Below, in pieces: positions 1 through 8,715 of a DNA stretch of 64,000 nt. The DNA is taken from the NCBI RefSeq assembly GCF_000271305.1, contig NZ_AKGD01000004.1, positions 124,001 through 188,000 on the forward strand, given 5' to 3'. The notes below the pieces were generated by a model. It was not told where the DNA came from. It ran no database searches and saw nothing but the letters and a program-made list of their open reading frames with translations. The DNA is from Hydrocarboniphaga effusa AP103 (GTDB lineage: Bacteria > Pseudomonadota > Gammaproteobacteria > Nevskiales > Nevskiaceae). The position numbers were made by a program, and so were the translations under genes. Every line of letters starts with the position of its first letter. Within the stretch, counting starts at the first letter, position 1.

Positions 1-1537
1 AGGGCCGCGCACGTTGCATCAGCGTGCGCGCTTCTTCATGTTCGCCGCGGCCGATCAGGTACATCGAGCGCGCATTGAGCGCGACCGCATACAGCGAGCC
101 ATGCTGCTCGTCGAGCCGCTGCATGGCTTCGAGCGCGACCTCGCCCATGGTCTCGATGCGATCCTGGGCCGCGAGCACGAACAGCCTCGCATGATCGTGC
201 AGGCCCGGCGGTGGACGCTGCCCGGCCGCCGCGTTCTGCCACAGCCGCTGGCGCGCATCGATGAGCCGGTTGGCCTTGTCGAACGAGCGGCGAAAGCCGT
301 AAGCGATGATCGCATCGCTCGCGAGCTGCTCGTGGCGCAGCAGGATTTCGGCGGGAAACTGATCGGCGTAGCGCTCGATCAATCCCAGCCGCTCCTCGGC
401 GACGAGCCGGGCGATGATGCCGTCGAGCAGTTGCGCGGCCGCATCGAGCTCACCGGCATTCAGGTGATGCTGGATCGCGAGTTCGCGCAGCCCGTGCTCG
501 GCGTACCACTGGGCGACGCGGCTGTACCGCTGGCGCAGCTCCTGATCGGAGCTCTCGGTCCGCAGGCGTGCGAGCAGAAAATGCCGGAACAGGTTGTGGA
601 AGCGGAACCAGTGCCGTTCGAGATCGGTGTGCATCAGGAACAGGCCGGCGCGCTCGATCTCGGCCAGCTGCGCACGGCCTTCGCGCGAGCCGGTGATGTG
701 CTCGACGAGCGCCGGGCTGATCTTCTCGGGCACGCTGAGTTCGAGCAGCAGCGATTGCAGCTGCGGGCTCAGGTCCTCGAAGACTTCCGAAGCGAGGAAA
801 TCGATCAGCTCGGGCGTCACGCCCTTGCCGGAGAACGCGACGCTGCGCGGGTTGCGCCCACGGCTCACGCAGAGCCGGAAGCACTGCAGGGCCGCGGGCC
901 AGCCATCGGTGCGATCGTGGATCTCCTGCACGTCCGCCGGGGCCAGCGCGCCGAGTTCGCGGAAGAATTCCGAAGTCTCGGCCGGGCCGAAGCGCAGGTC
1001 GTCGTGCCCGATCAGCAGCGTGTGCCCATCGAGCAGGCGGCGCGAAAGCTGCGCGCCCGGCAGGACGCGCGTGCCGATGCAGATCTGCACGCCGTCCGGC
1101 AACAGGCGCGTGAGCTGCATCAGCGCCGCATCGAGCCCGGCGCCCGCCCCGTGCTCGTAGTTGTCGACCACGATCACGCCGCGCCCCTTCACCTGGCGCA
1201 GCGCATGAGCGATGTCGTCGACCGAGTAGGCACGCGGCGGCGTCGCGGTGGATTCGCCCGCGAGCTGGCGGACCGCGATGCAGAGCTGGCGCAGGAACAG
1301 GGCGGTTTCGGCCGTGTGCGATTCCATGCGCACCCAGGCCACCGCATCGCCGAGCTCGCTGCGATGGTCGCAATACTGGCGCAGCAGCATGGTCTTGCCG
1401 AAGCCTGCAGGGCCCTGCACGACCACCAGCTTGGCCTGCGGATGCTGCTTGAGCCGATCGAGCGGCTTACGCCGCAGCACCTGCCAGTCGTTGACCGGAC
1501 GAGCGCTTTCGATCGGCTCGTCCGGCATCAGGTTCAC
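1..1537 (-). CDS. MalT-like LuxR-family ATP-dependent regulator (partial, runs off left edge)
   Basis: The minus frame stays open from 1537 to base 1, so only the N-terminal 512 or so residues are in the window. A Walker A motif GPAGFGKT lies at residues 42-49, after an R-K-P-L-D-R-L segment typical of MalT/AcoK-type STAND ATPases. The family motif around VIVVDNYE follows. Further on are the winged-helix-like region (FHNLFRHFLLARL) and the start of the TPR-like repeats. The DNA-binding LuxR HTH would be at the missing C-terminus. GTG at 1537 is chosen; ATG 1528 or GTG 1558 are alternatives, and none has a strong ribosome site. It lies 43 bases downstream of the MDR gene on the same strand and may be cotranscribed. 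The effector is unknown. Confidence 0.85.
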   Translation of the reverse strand, partial: MNLMPDEPIESARPVNDWQVLRRKPLDRLKQHPQAKLVVVQGPAGFGKTMLLRQYCDHRSELGDAVAWVRMESHTAETALFLRQLCIAVRQLAGESTATPPRAYSVDDIAHALRQVKGRGVIVVDNYEHGAGAGLDAALMQLTRLLPDGVQICIGTRVLPGAQLSRRLLDGHTLLIGHDDLRFGPAETSEFFRELGALAPADVQEIHDRTDGWPAALQCFRLCVSRGRNPRSVAFSGKGVTPELIDFLASEVFEDLSPQLQSLLLELSVPEKISPALVEHITGSREGRAQLAEIERAGLFLMHTDLERHWFRFHNLFRHFLLARLRTESSDQELRQRYSRVAQWYAEHGLRELAIQHHLNAGELDAAAQLLDGIIARLVAEERLGLIERYADQFPAEILLRHEQLASDAIIAYGFRRSFDKANRLIDARQRLWQNAAAGQRPPPGLHDHARLFVLAAQDRIETMGEVALEAMQRLDEQHGSLYAVALNARSMYLIGRGEHEEARTLMQRARP

Positions 1538-1580
1538 CGAGTCGCGCGGCGCTTCCACAGGCCCTTGCTCGCGTGTCGGC

Positions 1581-2597
1581 TTAGTGCTCGGAGCCGACGC
1601 GCACCATGAGCTTGCCGGTGTTGCCGCTGGTGTAGAGCAGCTTGAGCGCCTCCTGTGCGTTTTCGAGCCCATCGACGATGTGCAGCCGCGACTTGAGCTT
1701 GCCTTCGAGCATCCAGCCCGCGAGCTTCTGCTGATACTCGGGGTAGCGATCGACGTAATCGAGGATCACGAAGCCTTCGATGCGCAGCCTGCGCATGATG
1801 ACGTTGCGGAACATGTAGGGCCCCGGCGTGCGCTCGGCGCCGTCGTTGTAGCTCGAGATGAGCCCGCAGATCACCACGGTTCCGAAGTTCTTCATGCAGG
1901 TGAGCCCGGCATCCAGAATCTCGCCGCCGACGTTCTCGAACAGCACGTCGATGCCGTCCGGAGCGACGGCCTGGATCTGCTCGACGAGGTTGCCGCGCTT
2001 GTAGTCGATCACTTCGTCGTAGCCGACTTCTTCCTTGAGCCAGCGGCACTTGTCGGCGCCGCCGGCAACGCCGATCACGCGGCAGTCGTGAATCTTCGCG
2101 AGCTGTCCGGTGATCACGCCCACGGCGCCGGCAGCAGCCGTCACCAGCACGGTGTCGCCCGGCTTGATGCGCCCGATCTCATGCAGGCCGACGTAAGCGG
2201 TGGGCCCGGCGATCGCGAGCGTGCCGAAGGCATCACCGATCGGCAGCCCCGGCAAGCGCGGCATCGGCGAATAGCCGCTGCCATCGGTGACGATGTATTC
2301 GGACCACAAACCGAGCCCGGCGGCCAGGCTGCCGACCGGGAAGGCCGGATTGCGCGACTGCACCACCTCGGCGACGACGAAGCCCTTCATCGGATCGCCG
2401 AGCTTGACCGGGTCGATGTACAGATCCCACTCGCTGAGCCAGAGGCGCAGCGTGGCGTCGAGCGACAGATACAGCGTGCGCAGCAGCAGTTCGCCTTCCG
2501 CGAGCTCGGGCAGCGTCTCGGTTCGCAGCTCGAGCGTATCGGGCTCGATCTGGTGCTTGGGGCGATTGACGAAATACCAGCGGCGCGTCTGGGTCAT
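1581..2597 (-). CDS. MDR-superfamily NADPH-dependent oxidoreductase (CurA/leukotriene B4 dehydrogenase type)
   Basis: The 338-residue protein fits the cytosolic medium-chain dehydrogenases that reduce enone or alkenal double bonds with NADPH. The N-terminus (NRP...TLYLSLDATLR) matches the zinc-free CurA/LTB4DH group. A Rossmann nucleotide-binding stretch VTAAAGAVG sits near residue 155 and is followed by the GVAGGADKC segment. No structural zinc Cys cluster is visible. A perfect AGGAGGAG ribosome site six bases before the ATG fixes the start. It precedes the MalT-like regulator on the same strand. The true substrate cannot be read from sequence. Confidence 0.9.
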   Translation of the reverse strand: MTQTRRWYFVNRPKHQIEPDTLELRTETLPELAEGELLLRTLYLSLDATLRLWLSEWDLYIDPVKLGDPMKGFVVAEVVQSRNPAFPVGSLAAGLGLWSEYIVTDGSGYSPMPRLPGLPIGDAFGTLAIAGPTAYVGLHEIGRIKPGDTVLVTAAAGAVGVITGQLAKIHDCRVIGVAGGADKCRWLKEEVGYDEVIDYKRGNLVEQIQAVAPDGIDVLFENVGGEILDAGLTCMKNFGTVVICGLISSYNDGAERTPGPYMFRNVIMRRLRIEGFVILDYVDRYPEYQQKLAGWMLEGKLKSRLHIVDGLENAQEALKLLYTSGNTGKLMVRVGSEH

Positions 2598-2656
2598 GCT
2601 CTCTCCTCCTGCGTGTTCTTATGCGCCGGAGTGTCGGGCCATCCCAGCCCGCCTGC

Positions 2657-2674
2657 CCCACCCTTCGGGGTGGG
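2657..2674. promoter_or_regulatory. GC-rich hairpin with TTCG tetraloop between divergent genes
   Basis: CCCACCC, loop TTCG, then GGGTGGG form a perfect stem. It lies between two divergently transcribed genes, so a simple terminator role is unlikely. It may be a 5' leader structure of the minus-strand MDR transcript or a REP-like unit. Confidence 0.5.
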
Positions 2675-2714
2675 CGGACGTGGCCGAATCGTACCGTGAC
2701 GGCATACGCGCCGA

Positions 2715-2733
2715 CTGAACCAATCCAGTTCAG
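2715..2733. promoter_or_regulatory. Inverted repeat, candidate operator upstream of paoA
   Basis: CTGAAC and GTTCAG are perfect 6-bp arms around a 7-bp spacer, 67 bp upstream of the paoA start. The site sits in the shared divergent region, so it could bind a dimeric regulator of either operon. No regulator family can be assigned. Confidence 0.35.
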
Positions 2734-2799
2734 CAACGTCGATTAGGATCGAATGCCGCGGCGCGAGCCGCCCCGACTAGGCCAGGCAGGGAGCCCAGC

Positions 2800-3432
2800 A
2801 TGAGCGATCGCAGCGATATCACCCTCACACGGCGCGGAGTGCTGATCGGCGGCGCGGCCTCGGTGGCCGCATTGGCGGCTCCGTCGCTTCCGGCCGCGCA
2901 GCAGCCCATGCGCGCTCCCGTGCTGTCGAGGGTGAAGCTCGAAATCAACGGCAAGCCTTACGAACTCGAGCTCGATACGCGCACCACCCTGCTCGACACC
3001 TTGCGCGAGCACCTTGCGCTCACCGGCAGCAAGAAGGGCTGCGATCACGGCCAGTGCGGAGCCTGCACGGTGATCGCCGACGGCCGCCGCATCAACGCCT
3101 GCCTGTCGCTCGCGGTGATGCATGAAGGCTCGAAGATCACCACGATCGAAGGCCTCGGCACGCCCGACAAGCTGCATGCGATGCAGGCCGCCTTCATCAA
3201 GCACGACGGCTATCAATGCGGCTATTGCACGCCCGGGCAGATCTGCTCGGCGGTCGCGGTGCTCGACGAGATCGAGCGTGGCGTGCCGAGCCACGTCAGC
3301 GCCGATCTGCTCGCCAAACCCACGCCCAGCGCCGATGAACTGCGCGAGCGCATGAGCGGCAACCTGTGCCGTTGCGGCGCCTACTCGAACATCGCCGAGG
3401 CGATGGCCGAGGTCGCCGGAGCACGCGCATGA
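2800..3432 (+). CDS. paoA: Aldehyde dehydrogenase iron-sulfur subunit (PaoA/YagT type)
   Basis: This is the [2Fe-2S] subunit of a periplasmic xanthine-oxidase-family aldehyde dehydrogenase, passing electrons from the molybdenum subunit to FAD. The N-terminus has a twin-arginine signal (TRRGVLIGG, then a hydrophobic stretch to about residue 32). A plant-type cluster motif (CDHGQCGAC...C) is near residues 86-108. A second cluster (CGYC...CRCGAYSN) follows near residues 144-200. Length (210 residues) is normal for PaoA. Its stop overlaps the next start (ATGA at 3429-3432), so it is translationally coupled to paoB. Confidence 0.95.
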   Translation: MSDRSDITLTRRGVLIGGAASVAALAAPSLPAAQQPMRAPVLSRVKLEINGKPYELELDTRTTLLDTLREHLALTGSKKGCDHGQCGACTVIADGRRINACLSLAVMHEGSKITTIEGLGTPDKLHAMQAAFIKHDGYQCGYCTPGQICSAVAVLDEIERGVPSHVSADLLAKPTPSADELRERMSGNLCRCGAYSNIAEAMAEVAGARA

Positions 3433-4391
3433 AGGCCTTCAGCTACGAACGCGCGCGCACGCCGGCCGAAGCCGCCGCCGCGGCCGCGAAGACCAGGGGC
3501 GCGAAGTTCATCGCCGGCGGCACCAATCTGCTCGATCTCATGAAACTCGAGATCGAAGCGCCGACGCATCTGATCGACGTCAACGGCCTGGCGCTCGACC
3601 AGATCACGGCCACCGAAGACGGCGGCCTGCGCATCGGCGCACTGGTGCGCAATACCGATCTGGCCGCGCACGAACGCGTTCGGCGCGACTACGGCCTGCT
3701 GTCGCGCGCCCTGCTGGCCGGAGCGTCGGGCCAGCTGCGCAACAAGGCGACCACGGCCGGCAACCTGCTGCAACGCACGCGCTGCCCGTACTTCTACGAT
3801 ACGAATCAGGCCTGCAACAAACGCCTGCCCGGCACCGGCTGCTCGGCGCGCGACGGCTTCAGCCGCCAGCACGCGGTGGTCGGGGCGAGCGAGGCCTGCA
3901 TCGCCACGCATCCGAGCGACATGGCGGTGGCGATGCGCGCACTCGATGCGACGGTCGAAACCGTGAATGCGAGCGGCCAGCAGCGGCGTATTCCGATCGC
4001 CGATTTCCATCGCCTGCCCGGCAAGACGCCGCATATCGAAACCGCGCTCACGAGCGACGAACTGATCACCGCCGTGACCTTGCCCAAACCGGTCGGCGGA
4101 GTGCAGCTCTATCACAAGGTTCGCGACCGGGCCTCGTATGCGTTCGCGCTCGTGTCGGTGGCCGCGATCGTGCAGAAGGACGGCAACGGCCATGTCGCGG
4201 TCGGCGGCGTCGCGCACAAACCCTGGCGCGTCGAAGCCGCCGAACGCGAGCTTCCACGCGGCGCGCAGGCGGTGAGCAAGAAGCTGTTCGCCGGCGCCAG
4301 ACCGACGCACGAGAACGAATACAAACTCATGCTGGCCGAGCGCACGCTGGCCTCCGTGCTCGCGCAGGCACGCACGCAGAGCGAGGGCTGA
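3429..4391 (+). CDS. paoB: Aldehyde dehydrogenase FAD-binding subunit (PaoB/YagS type)
   Basis: This subunit binds FAD and hands electrons to the final acceptor. The [15 protein letters not shown] segment near residue 30 is the FAD pyrophosphate motif. RCPYFYD...[11 protein letters not shown] supplies the four cysteines that in PaoB hold an extra [4Fe-4S] cluster, distinguishing it from other xanthine oxidase FAD subunits. The ATG at 3429 overlaps the paoA stop by four bases and is preferred to an upstream in-frame start inside paoA. Only four bases precede paoC. No export signal is expected, because the complex moves on the PaoA Tat signal. Confidence 0.94.
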   Translation: MKAFSYERARTPAEAAAAAAKTRGAKFIAGGTNLLDLMKLEIEAPTHLIDVNGLALDQITATEDGGLRIGALVRNTDLAAHERVRRDYGLLSRALLAGASGQLRNKATTAGNLLQRTRCPYFYDTNQACNKRLPGTGCSARDGFSRQHAVVGASEACIATHPSDMAVAMRALDATVETVNASGQQRRIPIADFHRLPGKTPHIETALTSDELITAVTLPKPVGGVQLYHKVRDRASYAFALVSVAAIVQKDGNGHVAVGGVAHKPWRVEAAERELPRGAQAVSKKLFAGARPTHENEYKLMLAERTLASVLAQARTQSEG

Positions 4392-4394
4392 GCG

Positions 4395-6593
4395 ATGAAA
4401 TTCGACACTCCCGCAGGCATCAATCCGATCGACCAGCTCAAAGTCGTCGGCAAGCCCACAGATCGCATCGAAGGCCCGCTCAAGACCACCGGCACCGCGC
4501 CCTACGCGTACGAGCGTCACGACGTCGTGCGCGATCCGGCCTACGGCTACGTCGTCGGCTCCAGTATCGCCCGGGGCCGGATCGACAAGATCGACCTCTA
4601 CGACGCCCGAAACGCGCCGGGCGTGCTCGCGGTGGTAACCGCGGCCAATGCGGGCCCGCTCGGCAAGGGCAGCCGCAACGCCGCGAAGCTGCTCGGCGGG
4701 CCCGAGATCGATCACTACCATCAGGCCATCGCGCTCATCGTCGCCGAGACGTTCGAGCAGGCACGCGCCGCCGCGCAGCTGGTTCGCGTGCAGTACGCGC
4801 GCAGCAGGCTGTCGTCCGACCTGAGCCTCGCCCGTCATGGCGCCACTCCGCCGGGCAGCGGAAAACCGGACACCGCGGTCGGTGACTTCGCGGGCGCTTA
4901 TGCGAACGCTCCGGTGCAGCTCGACGTCACTTACACCACGCCGGGCCACGCGCACGCGATGATGGAGCCGCACGCCTCGATTGCGGCCTGGGACGGCGAT
5001 CAGCTCACGGTGTGGACGTCGAACCAGATGATCGACTGGGGTGTCGGCGATCTGGCAACCACGCTCGGCATTCCGAAGCAGAACGTGCGCCTGGTGTCGC
5101 CGTACATCGGCGGCGGCTTCGGCGGCAAGCTGTTCCTGCGCGCCGATGCGCTGCTCGCCGCGCTCGGCGCCCGTGCGGCGGGCCGCGCGGTGAAAGTCGC
5201 GCTGCCGCGACCGCTGCTGTTCAACAACACCACGCATCGGCCGGCGACCATCCAGCGCATCCGGCTCGGCGCGAGCACGGACGGCAAGCTCAGCGCGATC
5301 GGCCACGAAAGCTGGTCCGGCAACGTGCCGGGCGGGCGGCCCGAACTGGCGGTGCAGCAGACTCGCCTGCTCTATGCGGCGCCGAACCGGCTCACTTCGA
5401 TGAGGCTTGCCACCGTCGATCTGCCCGAAGGCAATGCGATGCGCGCTCCGGGCGAAGCGCCCGGCATGATGGCGCTCGAAGCCGCGATCGACGAAATGGC
5501 CGAGAAGCTCGGTCTCGATCCGATCGAGTTCCGCATCCTCAACGATACCCAGGTCGATCCCGAAGACGCCAAGCGGCCGTTCTCGCAGCGCCAGCTGATC
5601 CAGTGCCTGCGCCTCGGCGCCGAGCGCTTCGGCTGGAACCGCCGCAATCCCAAACCCGCGCAGGTTCGCGACGGGCGCTGGCTCGTCGGCGTCGGCGTCG
5701 CGGCCGCGTTTCGCAACAGCCCGGTGCAGAAATCCGCGGCACGTGTCGGCATCGATTCGCAGGGCATCGTCACCGTCGAAACCGACATGACGGACATCGG
5801 CACCGGCAGCTACACGATCATCGCGCAGACCGCGGCCGAGACCATGGGCGTTGCGCTCGATCGCGTGATCGTGCGGCTCGGCGATTCGCGCTTTCCGGTG
5901 TCGGCCGGCTCGGGTGGCCAATGGGGCGCCAACAGTTCGACGGCCGGCGTCTACGCGGCCTGCATGAAACTGCGGCAGACGCTGGCCGACAAACTCGGCT
6001 TCGATGCGCAGAAGACGAGTTTCAGCGACGGCGAAATCCGCTCGGGCAAGCAGCGCGTGACGCTCGCAAAGGCCGCGGGCGAAAGCGGCATCGTGGTCGA
6101 AGACAGCATCGAGTTCGGCGAGCTCAGCAAGCAGCAGCAACTGTCGACTTTCGGCGCGCACTTCGTCGAAGTGGGTGTCGATGCGGCGACCGCCGAGATT
6201 CGAATCCGTCGCATGCTCGCGGTCTGCGCGGCCGGGCGCATCCTGAATCCGAAGTCGGCGCGCAGCCAGGTGATCGGCGCGATGACGATGGGCGCCGGAG
6301 CCGCGCTGATGGAGGAACTCGCGGTGGACAAGCGACTGGGCTTCTTCGTCAACCACGACCTCGCCGGCTACGAAGTGCCCGTGCACGCGGACATTCCGCA
6401 CCAGGACGTGATCTTTCTCGACGAAACCGATCCGGTGTCCTCACCGATGAAGGCCAAGGGCGTCGGCGAGCTCGGCATCTGCGGGGTCGCGGCGGCGGTG
6501 GCGAACGCGGTCTACAACGCCACCGGCATCCGCGTGCGCGATTATCCGATCACGCTCGACAAGCTGCTCAAGCAGATGCCGGTTATCGTTTAG
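4395..6593 (+). CDS. paoC: Aldehyde dehydrogenase molybdenum-binding subunit (PaoC/YagR type)
   Basis: The 732-residue catalytic subunit oxidises aldehydes to acids at a molybdopterin cytosine dinucleotide centre. Family blocks seen include GGGFGGK, the APGEAPGM loop, the GSGGQWGANSSTAG region and the C-terminal KGVGELGICG. The Glu of GELG is residue 692, the position of the catalytic Glu in E. coli PaoC. It is the third gene of a closely spaced operon. The chaperone gene paoD, often next in line, is absent here. Immediately downstream is the broken aceE fragment on the other strand. Confidence 0.95.
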   Translation: MKFDTPAGINPIDQLKVVGKPTDRIEGPLKTTGTAPYAYERHDVVRDPAYGYVVGSSIARGRIDKIDLYDARNAPGVLAVVTAANAGPLGKGSRNAAKLLGGPEIDHYHQAIALIVAETFEQARAAAQLVRVQYARSRLSSDLSLARHGATPPGSGKPDTAVGDFAGAYANAPVQLDVTYTTPGHAHAMMEPHASIAAWDGDQLTVWTSNQMIDWGVGDLATTLGIPKQNVRLVSPYIGGGFGGKLFLRADALLAALGARAAGRAVKVALPRPLLFNNTTHRPATIQRIRLGASTDGKLSAIGHESWSGNVPGGRPELAVQQTRLLYAAPNRLTSMRLATVDLPEGNAMRAPGEAPGMMALEAAIDEMAEKLGLDPIEFRILNDTQVDPEDAKRPFSQRQLIQCLRLGAERFGWNRRNPKPAQVRDGRWLVGVGVAAAFRNSPVQKSAARVGIDSQGIVTVETDMTDIGTGSYTIIAQTAAETMGVALDRVIVRLGDSRFPVSAGSGGQWGANSSTAGVYAACMKLRQTLADKLGFDAQKTSFSDGEIRSGKQRVTLAKAAGESGIVVEDSIEFGELSKQQQLSTFGAHFVEVGVDAATAEIRIRRMLAVCAAGRILNPKSARSQVIGAMTMGAGAALMEELAVDKRLGFFVNHDLAGYEVPVHADIPHQDVIFLDETDPVSSPMKAKGVGELGICGVAAAVANAVYNATGIRVRDYPITLDKLLKQMPVIV

Positions 6594-6631
6594 GCCAAGC
6601 GAAGACGTCAGGGCATCGCTCCGCTTGCCCC

Positions 6632-6836
6632 TCAACGCAACCAGGACGCCCCGCCCGCTCCGTCGCGTGCATAGCGACGGCGGGCTTCGTTCCAGGCTTC
6701 GGGATCGATCGCGCGCTCATCGACGAGTGCCTTGAGCGCGGCGATGACGATCGATCGCGCATCCACTTCGAAGAACTCGCGCAGCGCCGCGCGTGTGTCG
6801 CTGCGGCCGAAGCCGTCGGTGCCGAGGAGGGTTGGC
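6632..6836 (-). pseudogene. aceE: aceE 3' remnant (pyruvate dehydrogenase E1, last about 67 residues)
   Basis: On the minus strand the frame reads [19 protein letters not shown] and continues about 50 more residues to a TGA at 6632-6634. LGTDG(F/Y)GRSDTR is the conserved C-terminal block of homodimeric PDH E1. Upstream of residues T-L the similarity stops at about 6833-6836 and the sequence changes to AT-richer DNA. The remaining 800 or so residues are absent from the window. It is a severed end: either the gene was interrupted by the island and the rest lies beyond 64000, or it is a leftover duplicate. The remnant ends inside the paoC-distal region and has no start of its own. Confidence 0.85.
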
Positions 6837-6874
6837 GGGGATTCTGACGAAATCGCAGCAAAGTCGGCATAACT
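6837..6874. repeat. Candidate left terminal inverted repeat of a Tn3-family element
   Basis: The sequence begins GGGGATTCTGACGAAATCG and runs to CGGCATAAC. It is about 38 bp, with the outer GGGG and inner TAA(C/G) that Tn3-family ends show, and it starts exactly where aceE similarity ends. No matching opposite repeat was found in the window and no Tn3 transposase gene is present. The assignment therefore rests on shape, position and the tnpS/tnpT-like genes nearby. Confidence 0.5.
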
Positions 6875-6992
6875 TGCTGTTTGTGCTTGTTAATTTTAGC
6901 CCTCGAAACTTGAGATTTCAGAGCTTCTAAACCACCCGCCCTTTTGACCTTTTAGCGCGGCGGCGATGCATCCAAGCGGTGACTACTCACGC

Positions 6993-7391
6993 TCAAGCCG
7001 CCGCGAGCACTTCAATGATGGGGCAGGCATCCCCGCCATCACCGGCGTCGCACTGCCGGATCAGGTCCGTCAGCGCCTCCTGCATTGCCACGAGATCGGC
7101 CATTCGCTGCTCGATGATTGCCAGCTTCCGCGCAGCAAATTCCCGGGTGTCGGCGCACATGCAGGCGGAATCCAGCCTAAGCAGGCCACCGATCTCAGAC
7201 AGCGTGAAGCCTAGGCCCTGTGCCCGCTTGATAAAGCGAAGCTGCTTGGCTTGCTGAGGGGTATACCGTCGATACCCGTCAGACGGCTTCGTGGGTTCGT
7301 TGAGTAGGCCCAGCCGTTGGTAGTACCGCACCGTCTCGATATTGACGCCAGCTGCTTCCGCGAGCTTGCCGATTGTCAGTCCTGTTGTCAT
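6993..7391 (-). CDS. merR: MerR, Hg(II)-responsive regulator
   Basis: The 132-residue protein represses, and with Hg(II) activates, the divergent mer transport genes by twisting their promoter. The winged HTH spans about residues 5-50 and a coiled-coil helix lies at about 80-115. Cysteines at 79, 114 and 123 are at the spacing used by MerR for trigonal Hg(II) binding (C-x34-C-x8-C); an extra Cys is at 77. The start faces merT across a 66-bp gap holding a typical MerR operator. No merA follows in the operon it controls. Confidence 0.93.
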   Translation of the reverse strand: MTTGLTIGKLAEAAGVNIETVRYYQRLGLLNEPTKPSDGYRRYTPQQAKQLRFIKRAQGLGFTLSEIGGLLRLDSACMCADTREFAARKLAIIEQRMADLVAMQEALTDLIRQCDAGDGGDACPIIEVLAAA

Positions 7392-7401
7392 CGCGCGCCC
7401 C

Positions 7402-7432
7402 TTGACTCCGTACCTTGGTACGGAGTTTAGAG
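7402..7432 (+). promoter_or_regulatory. MerR-type mer promoter/operator
   Basis: TTGACT is followed by a 19-bp spacer and TTAGAG. The spacer carries the dyad CCGTACC-TTGGTACGG. The over-long 19-bp spacing with a central dyad is the hallmark of promoters activated by MerR. It reads toward merT and lies between merR and merT. Confidence 0.85.
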
Positions 7433-7457
7433 TAGCAGCTAAATTGCCAGGTCAAGG

Positions 7458-7811
7458 ATGCGGCGGATGCAATTCACTGGAAAACCCTCACTGATTGCGA
7501 GTGTCGCGGCGGCCACTGGAGCATCCGTGTGCTGTGTCGGGCCGCTGGTGCTGCTGGCCTTCGGAATCGGTGGATCGTGGATCAGCAACTTGTCGGCGAT
7601 GGAGCCGTACCGGCCGATCTTCATCGGCCTGACGCTGGTCTTCCTCGGCCGCGCATTTCACCAGCTCTACCTCGTGCCACAGGTATGTGCGCCTGGCATG
7701 CCATGCATCGATCCAATCACCACCAAGCGCCACCGCCTGATCTTCTTGGTCGTCGGCATCCTGCTGCTCTGCCTGCTCGCGGTACCTCTGCTGGCCTCGC
7801 TGTTCTACTGA
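7458..7811 (+). CDS. merT: MerT mercuric ion transporter
   Basis: This inner-membrane protein moves Hg(II) from MerP into the cytosol. It has three hydrophobic helices, about residues 11-40, 52-70 and 93-115. A vicinal Cys pair (C25-C26, followed by V-G-P) is in the first helix, and a second pair (C77 and C83) is in the loop after helix 2, as in MerT. Length (117) is normal. ATG 7458 has AAGG nearby; ATG 7467 is also possible. merP starts 13 bp downstream. Because no mercuric reductase gene follows, import here would lack its usual detoxifying partner in the window. Confidence 0.93.
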   Translation: MRRMQFTGKPSLIASVAAATGASVCCVGPLVLLAFGIGGSWISNLSAMEPYRPIFIGLTLVFLGRAFHQLYLVPQVCAPGMPCIDPITTKRHRLIFLVVGILLLCLLAVPLLASLFY

Positions 7812-7824
7812 AACGGAGACTCCC

Positions 7825-8106
7825 ATGTACAACACTTTCTTGGCACTGCTCGCACTCACGGCGCTGCCGCTGGCAGCCTTCGCGATGGCCCCACAAACGG
7901 TAACGCTTGTTGTTCAGAACATGACCTGTCAGGTGTGCCCGATCACCCTGAAGAAGTCGCTGCAAGGCGTCGCCGGCGTAAGCGAAGTCAGCATCGATTT
8001 CGCGAAGAAGACGGCGCGCGTCACTTTCGATCCGGACAAGGCCAAGTCCGCCGATCTGACCGCCGCGACCAGGAATGCCGGGTATCCATCGGCCGTGCAA
8101 AAGTAG
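7825..8106 (+). CDS. merP: MerP periplasmic mercury-binding protein
   Basis: A 93-residue secreted carrier passes Hg(II) to MerT. A signal peptide occupies residues 1-20 (cut after AFA). A single heavy-metal-associated domain follows with the binding motif MTCQVC (C35, C38), where family members have GMTCxxC. The fold's beta-alpha-beta pattern runs to the end. It lies 13 bp after merT and is clearly in the same operon. Confidence 0.93.
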   Translation: MYNTFLALLALTALPLAAFAMAPQTVTLVVQNMTCQVCPITLKKSLQGVAGVSEVSIDFAKKTARVTFDPDKAKSADLTAATRNAGYPSAVQK

Positions 8107-8114
8107 CGACGGCC

Positions 8115-8327
8115 ATGAGCGCCATCGTGTTTGAATCAGTGATTACCTGTCCGCGATGCGGAGCTTCAAAGTCCGAGACCATGCCTGCGGATGCCTGCCA
8201 ATTCTTCTACGAATGCAGCGATTGCAAGACGCTTCTCCGGCCGACTGCCGGTGACTGCTGTGTGTTTTGCTCATTCGGCTCGGTGAAGTGCCCTCCGATT
8301 CAGCAACAGAGCCGATGCTGTGGCTGA
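8115..8327 (+). CDS. GDCCVxC-domain small cysteine-rich protein
   Basis: A 70-residue protein with CPRCG near the N-terminus, CSDC in the middle, then GDCCVFCSFGSVKCPP and a C-terminal CCG. This is the GDCCVxC family, in which some members carry selenocysteine; here all codons are ordinary Cys codons. It lies eight bases after merP and overlaps the next gene, so it belongs to the mer transcript. The function is not established; binding of Hg or another soft metal is a reasonable inference. ATG 8115 is the only start that does not run back through merP. Confidence 0.8.
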   Translation: MSAIVFESVITCPRCGASKSETMPADACQFFYECSDCKTLLRPTAGDCCVFCSFGSVKCPPIQQQSRCCG

Positions 8328-8715
8328 TCCAATGACTGACCCGCGAAGCTGCGACAGCGTTCGCAGGCCGTCGCATGTGCTCGGCTTCTGGATCATTCCC
8401 GGCGGCATCTCCGCAGGGGCGTTCTTCGGCGCTGACCGGTATCCCGCGCTTCTTCTGATCGGGGCCGCCGCCTGTGTCTTGATGGGGCTCGCCTGCCTCG
8501 TCAATGCCGCTCGCTGCCACCGACTGCATTGCTACATCACAGGACCCTACTTTTTGCTCCTGGCAATAGCTGCGAGCATCGCGTACGGATTCGACGTAGG
8601 CACCTCGCATCACTCCGAAAAGTGGCTGCTAGTGTCGCTCGGAATAGCTCCACTGCTCATTTGGCTGCCCGAACGCCTTTCGGGTACGACCTATCGGAAG
8701 TCATCAGGCTGCTGA
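8320..8715 (+). CDS. Small multi-spanning membrane protein of the mer cluster
   Basis: About 131 residues with four likely membrane helices (about 22-40, 45-63, 73-90 and 102-118) and a loop RCHRLHC holding two Cys and two His between helices 2 and 3. A GTG start at 8320 overlaps the previous stop by eight bases; ATG 8332 is the alternative. Overlap with the GDCCVxC gene suggests a shared mercury-related role. I do not recognise a named family. A MerC-like transporter is possible, but the vicinal-Cys signature is not clear. Confidence 0.65.
   Translation: MADPMTDPRSCDSVRRPSHVLGFWIIPGGISAGAFFGADRYPALLLIGAAACVLMGLACLVNAARCHRLHCYITGPYFLLLAIAASIAYGFDVGTSHHSEKWLLVSLGIAPLLIWLPERLSGTTYRKSSGC

Noticed and set aside
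14..1609. 531-codon open frame on the plus strand
   Set aside because: Antisense to the MalT-like gene, whose Walker A and family blocks read on the minus strand. The plus-strand product has no recognisable motif.
3381..6401. Very long open frame on the minus strand opposite paoB and paoC
   Set aside because: It is the complement of two well-supported genes, is rich in Arg/His/Ala and has no family motif. High GC third positions keep it open.
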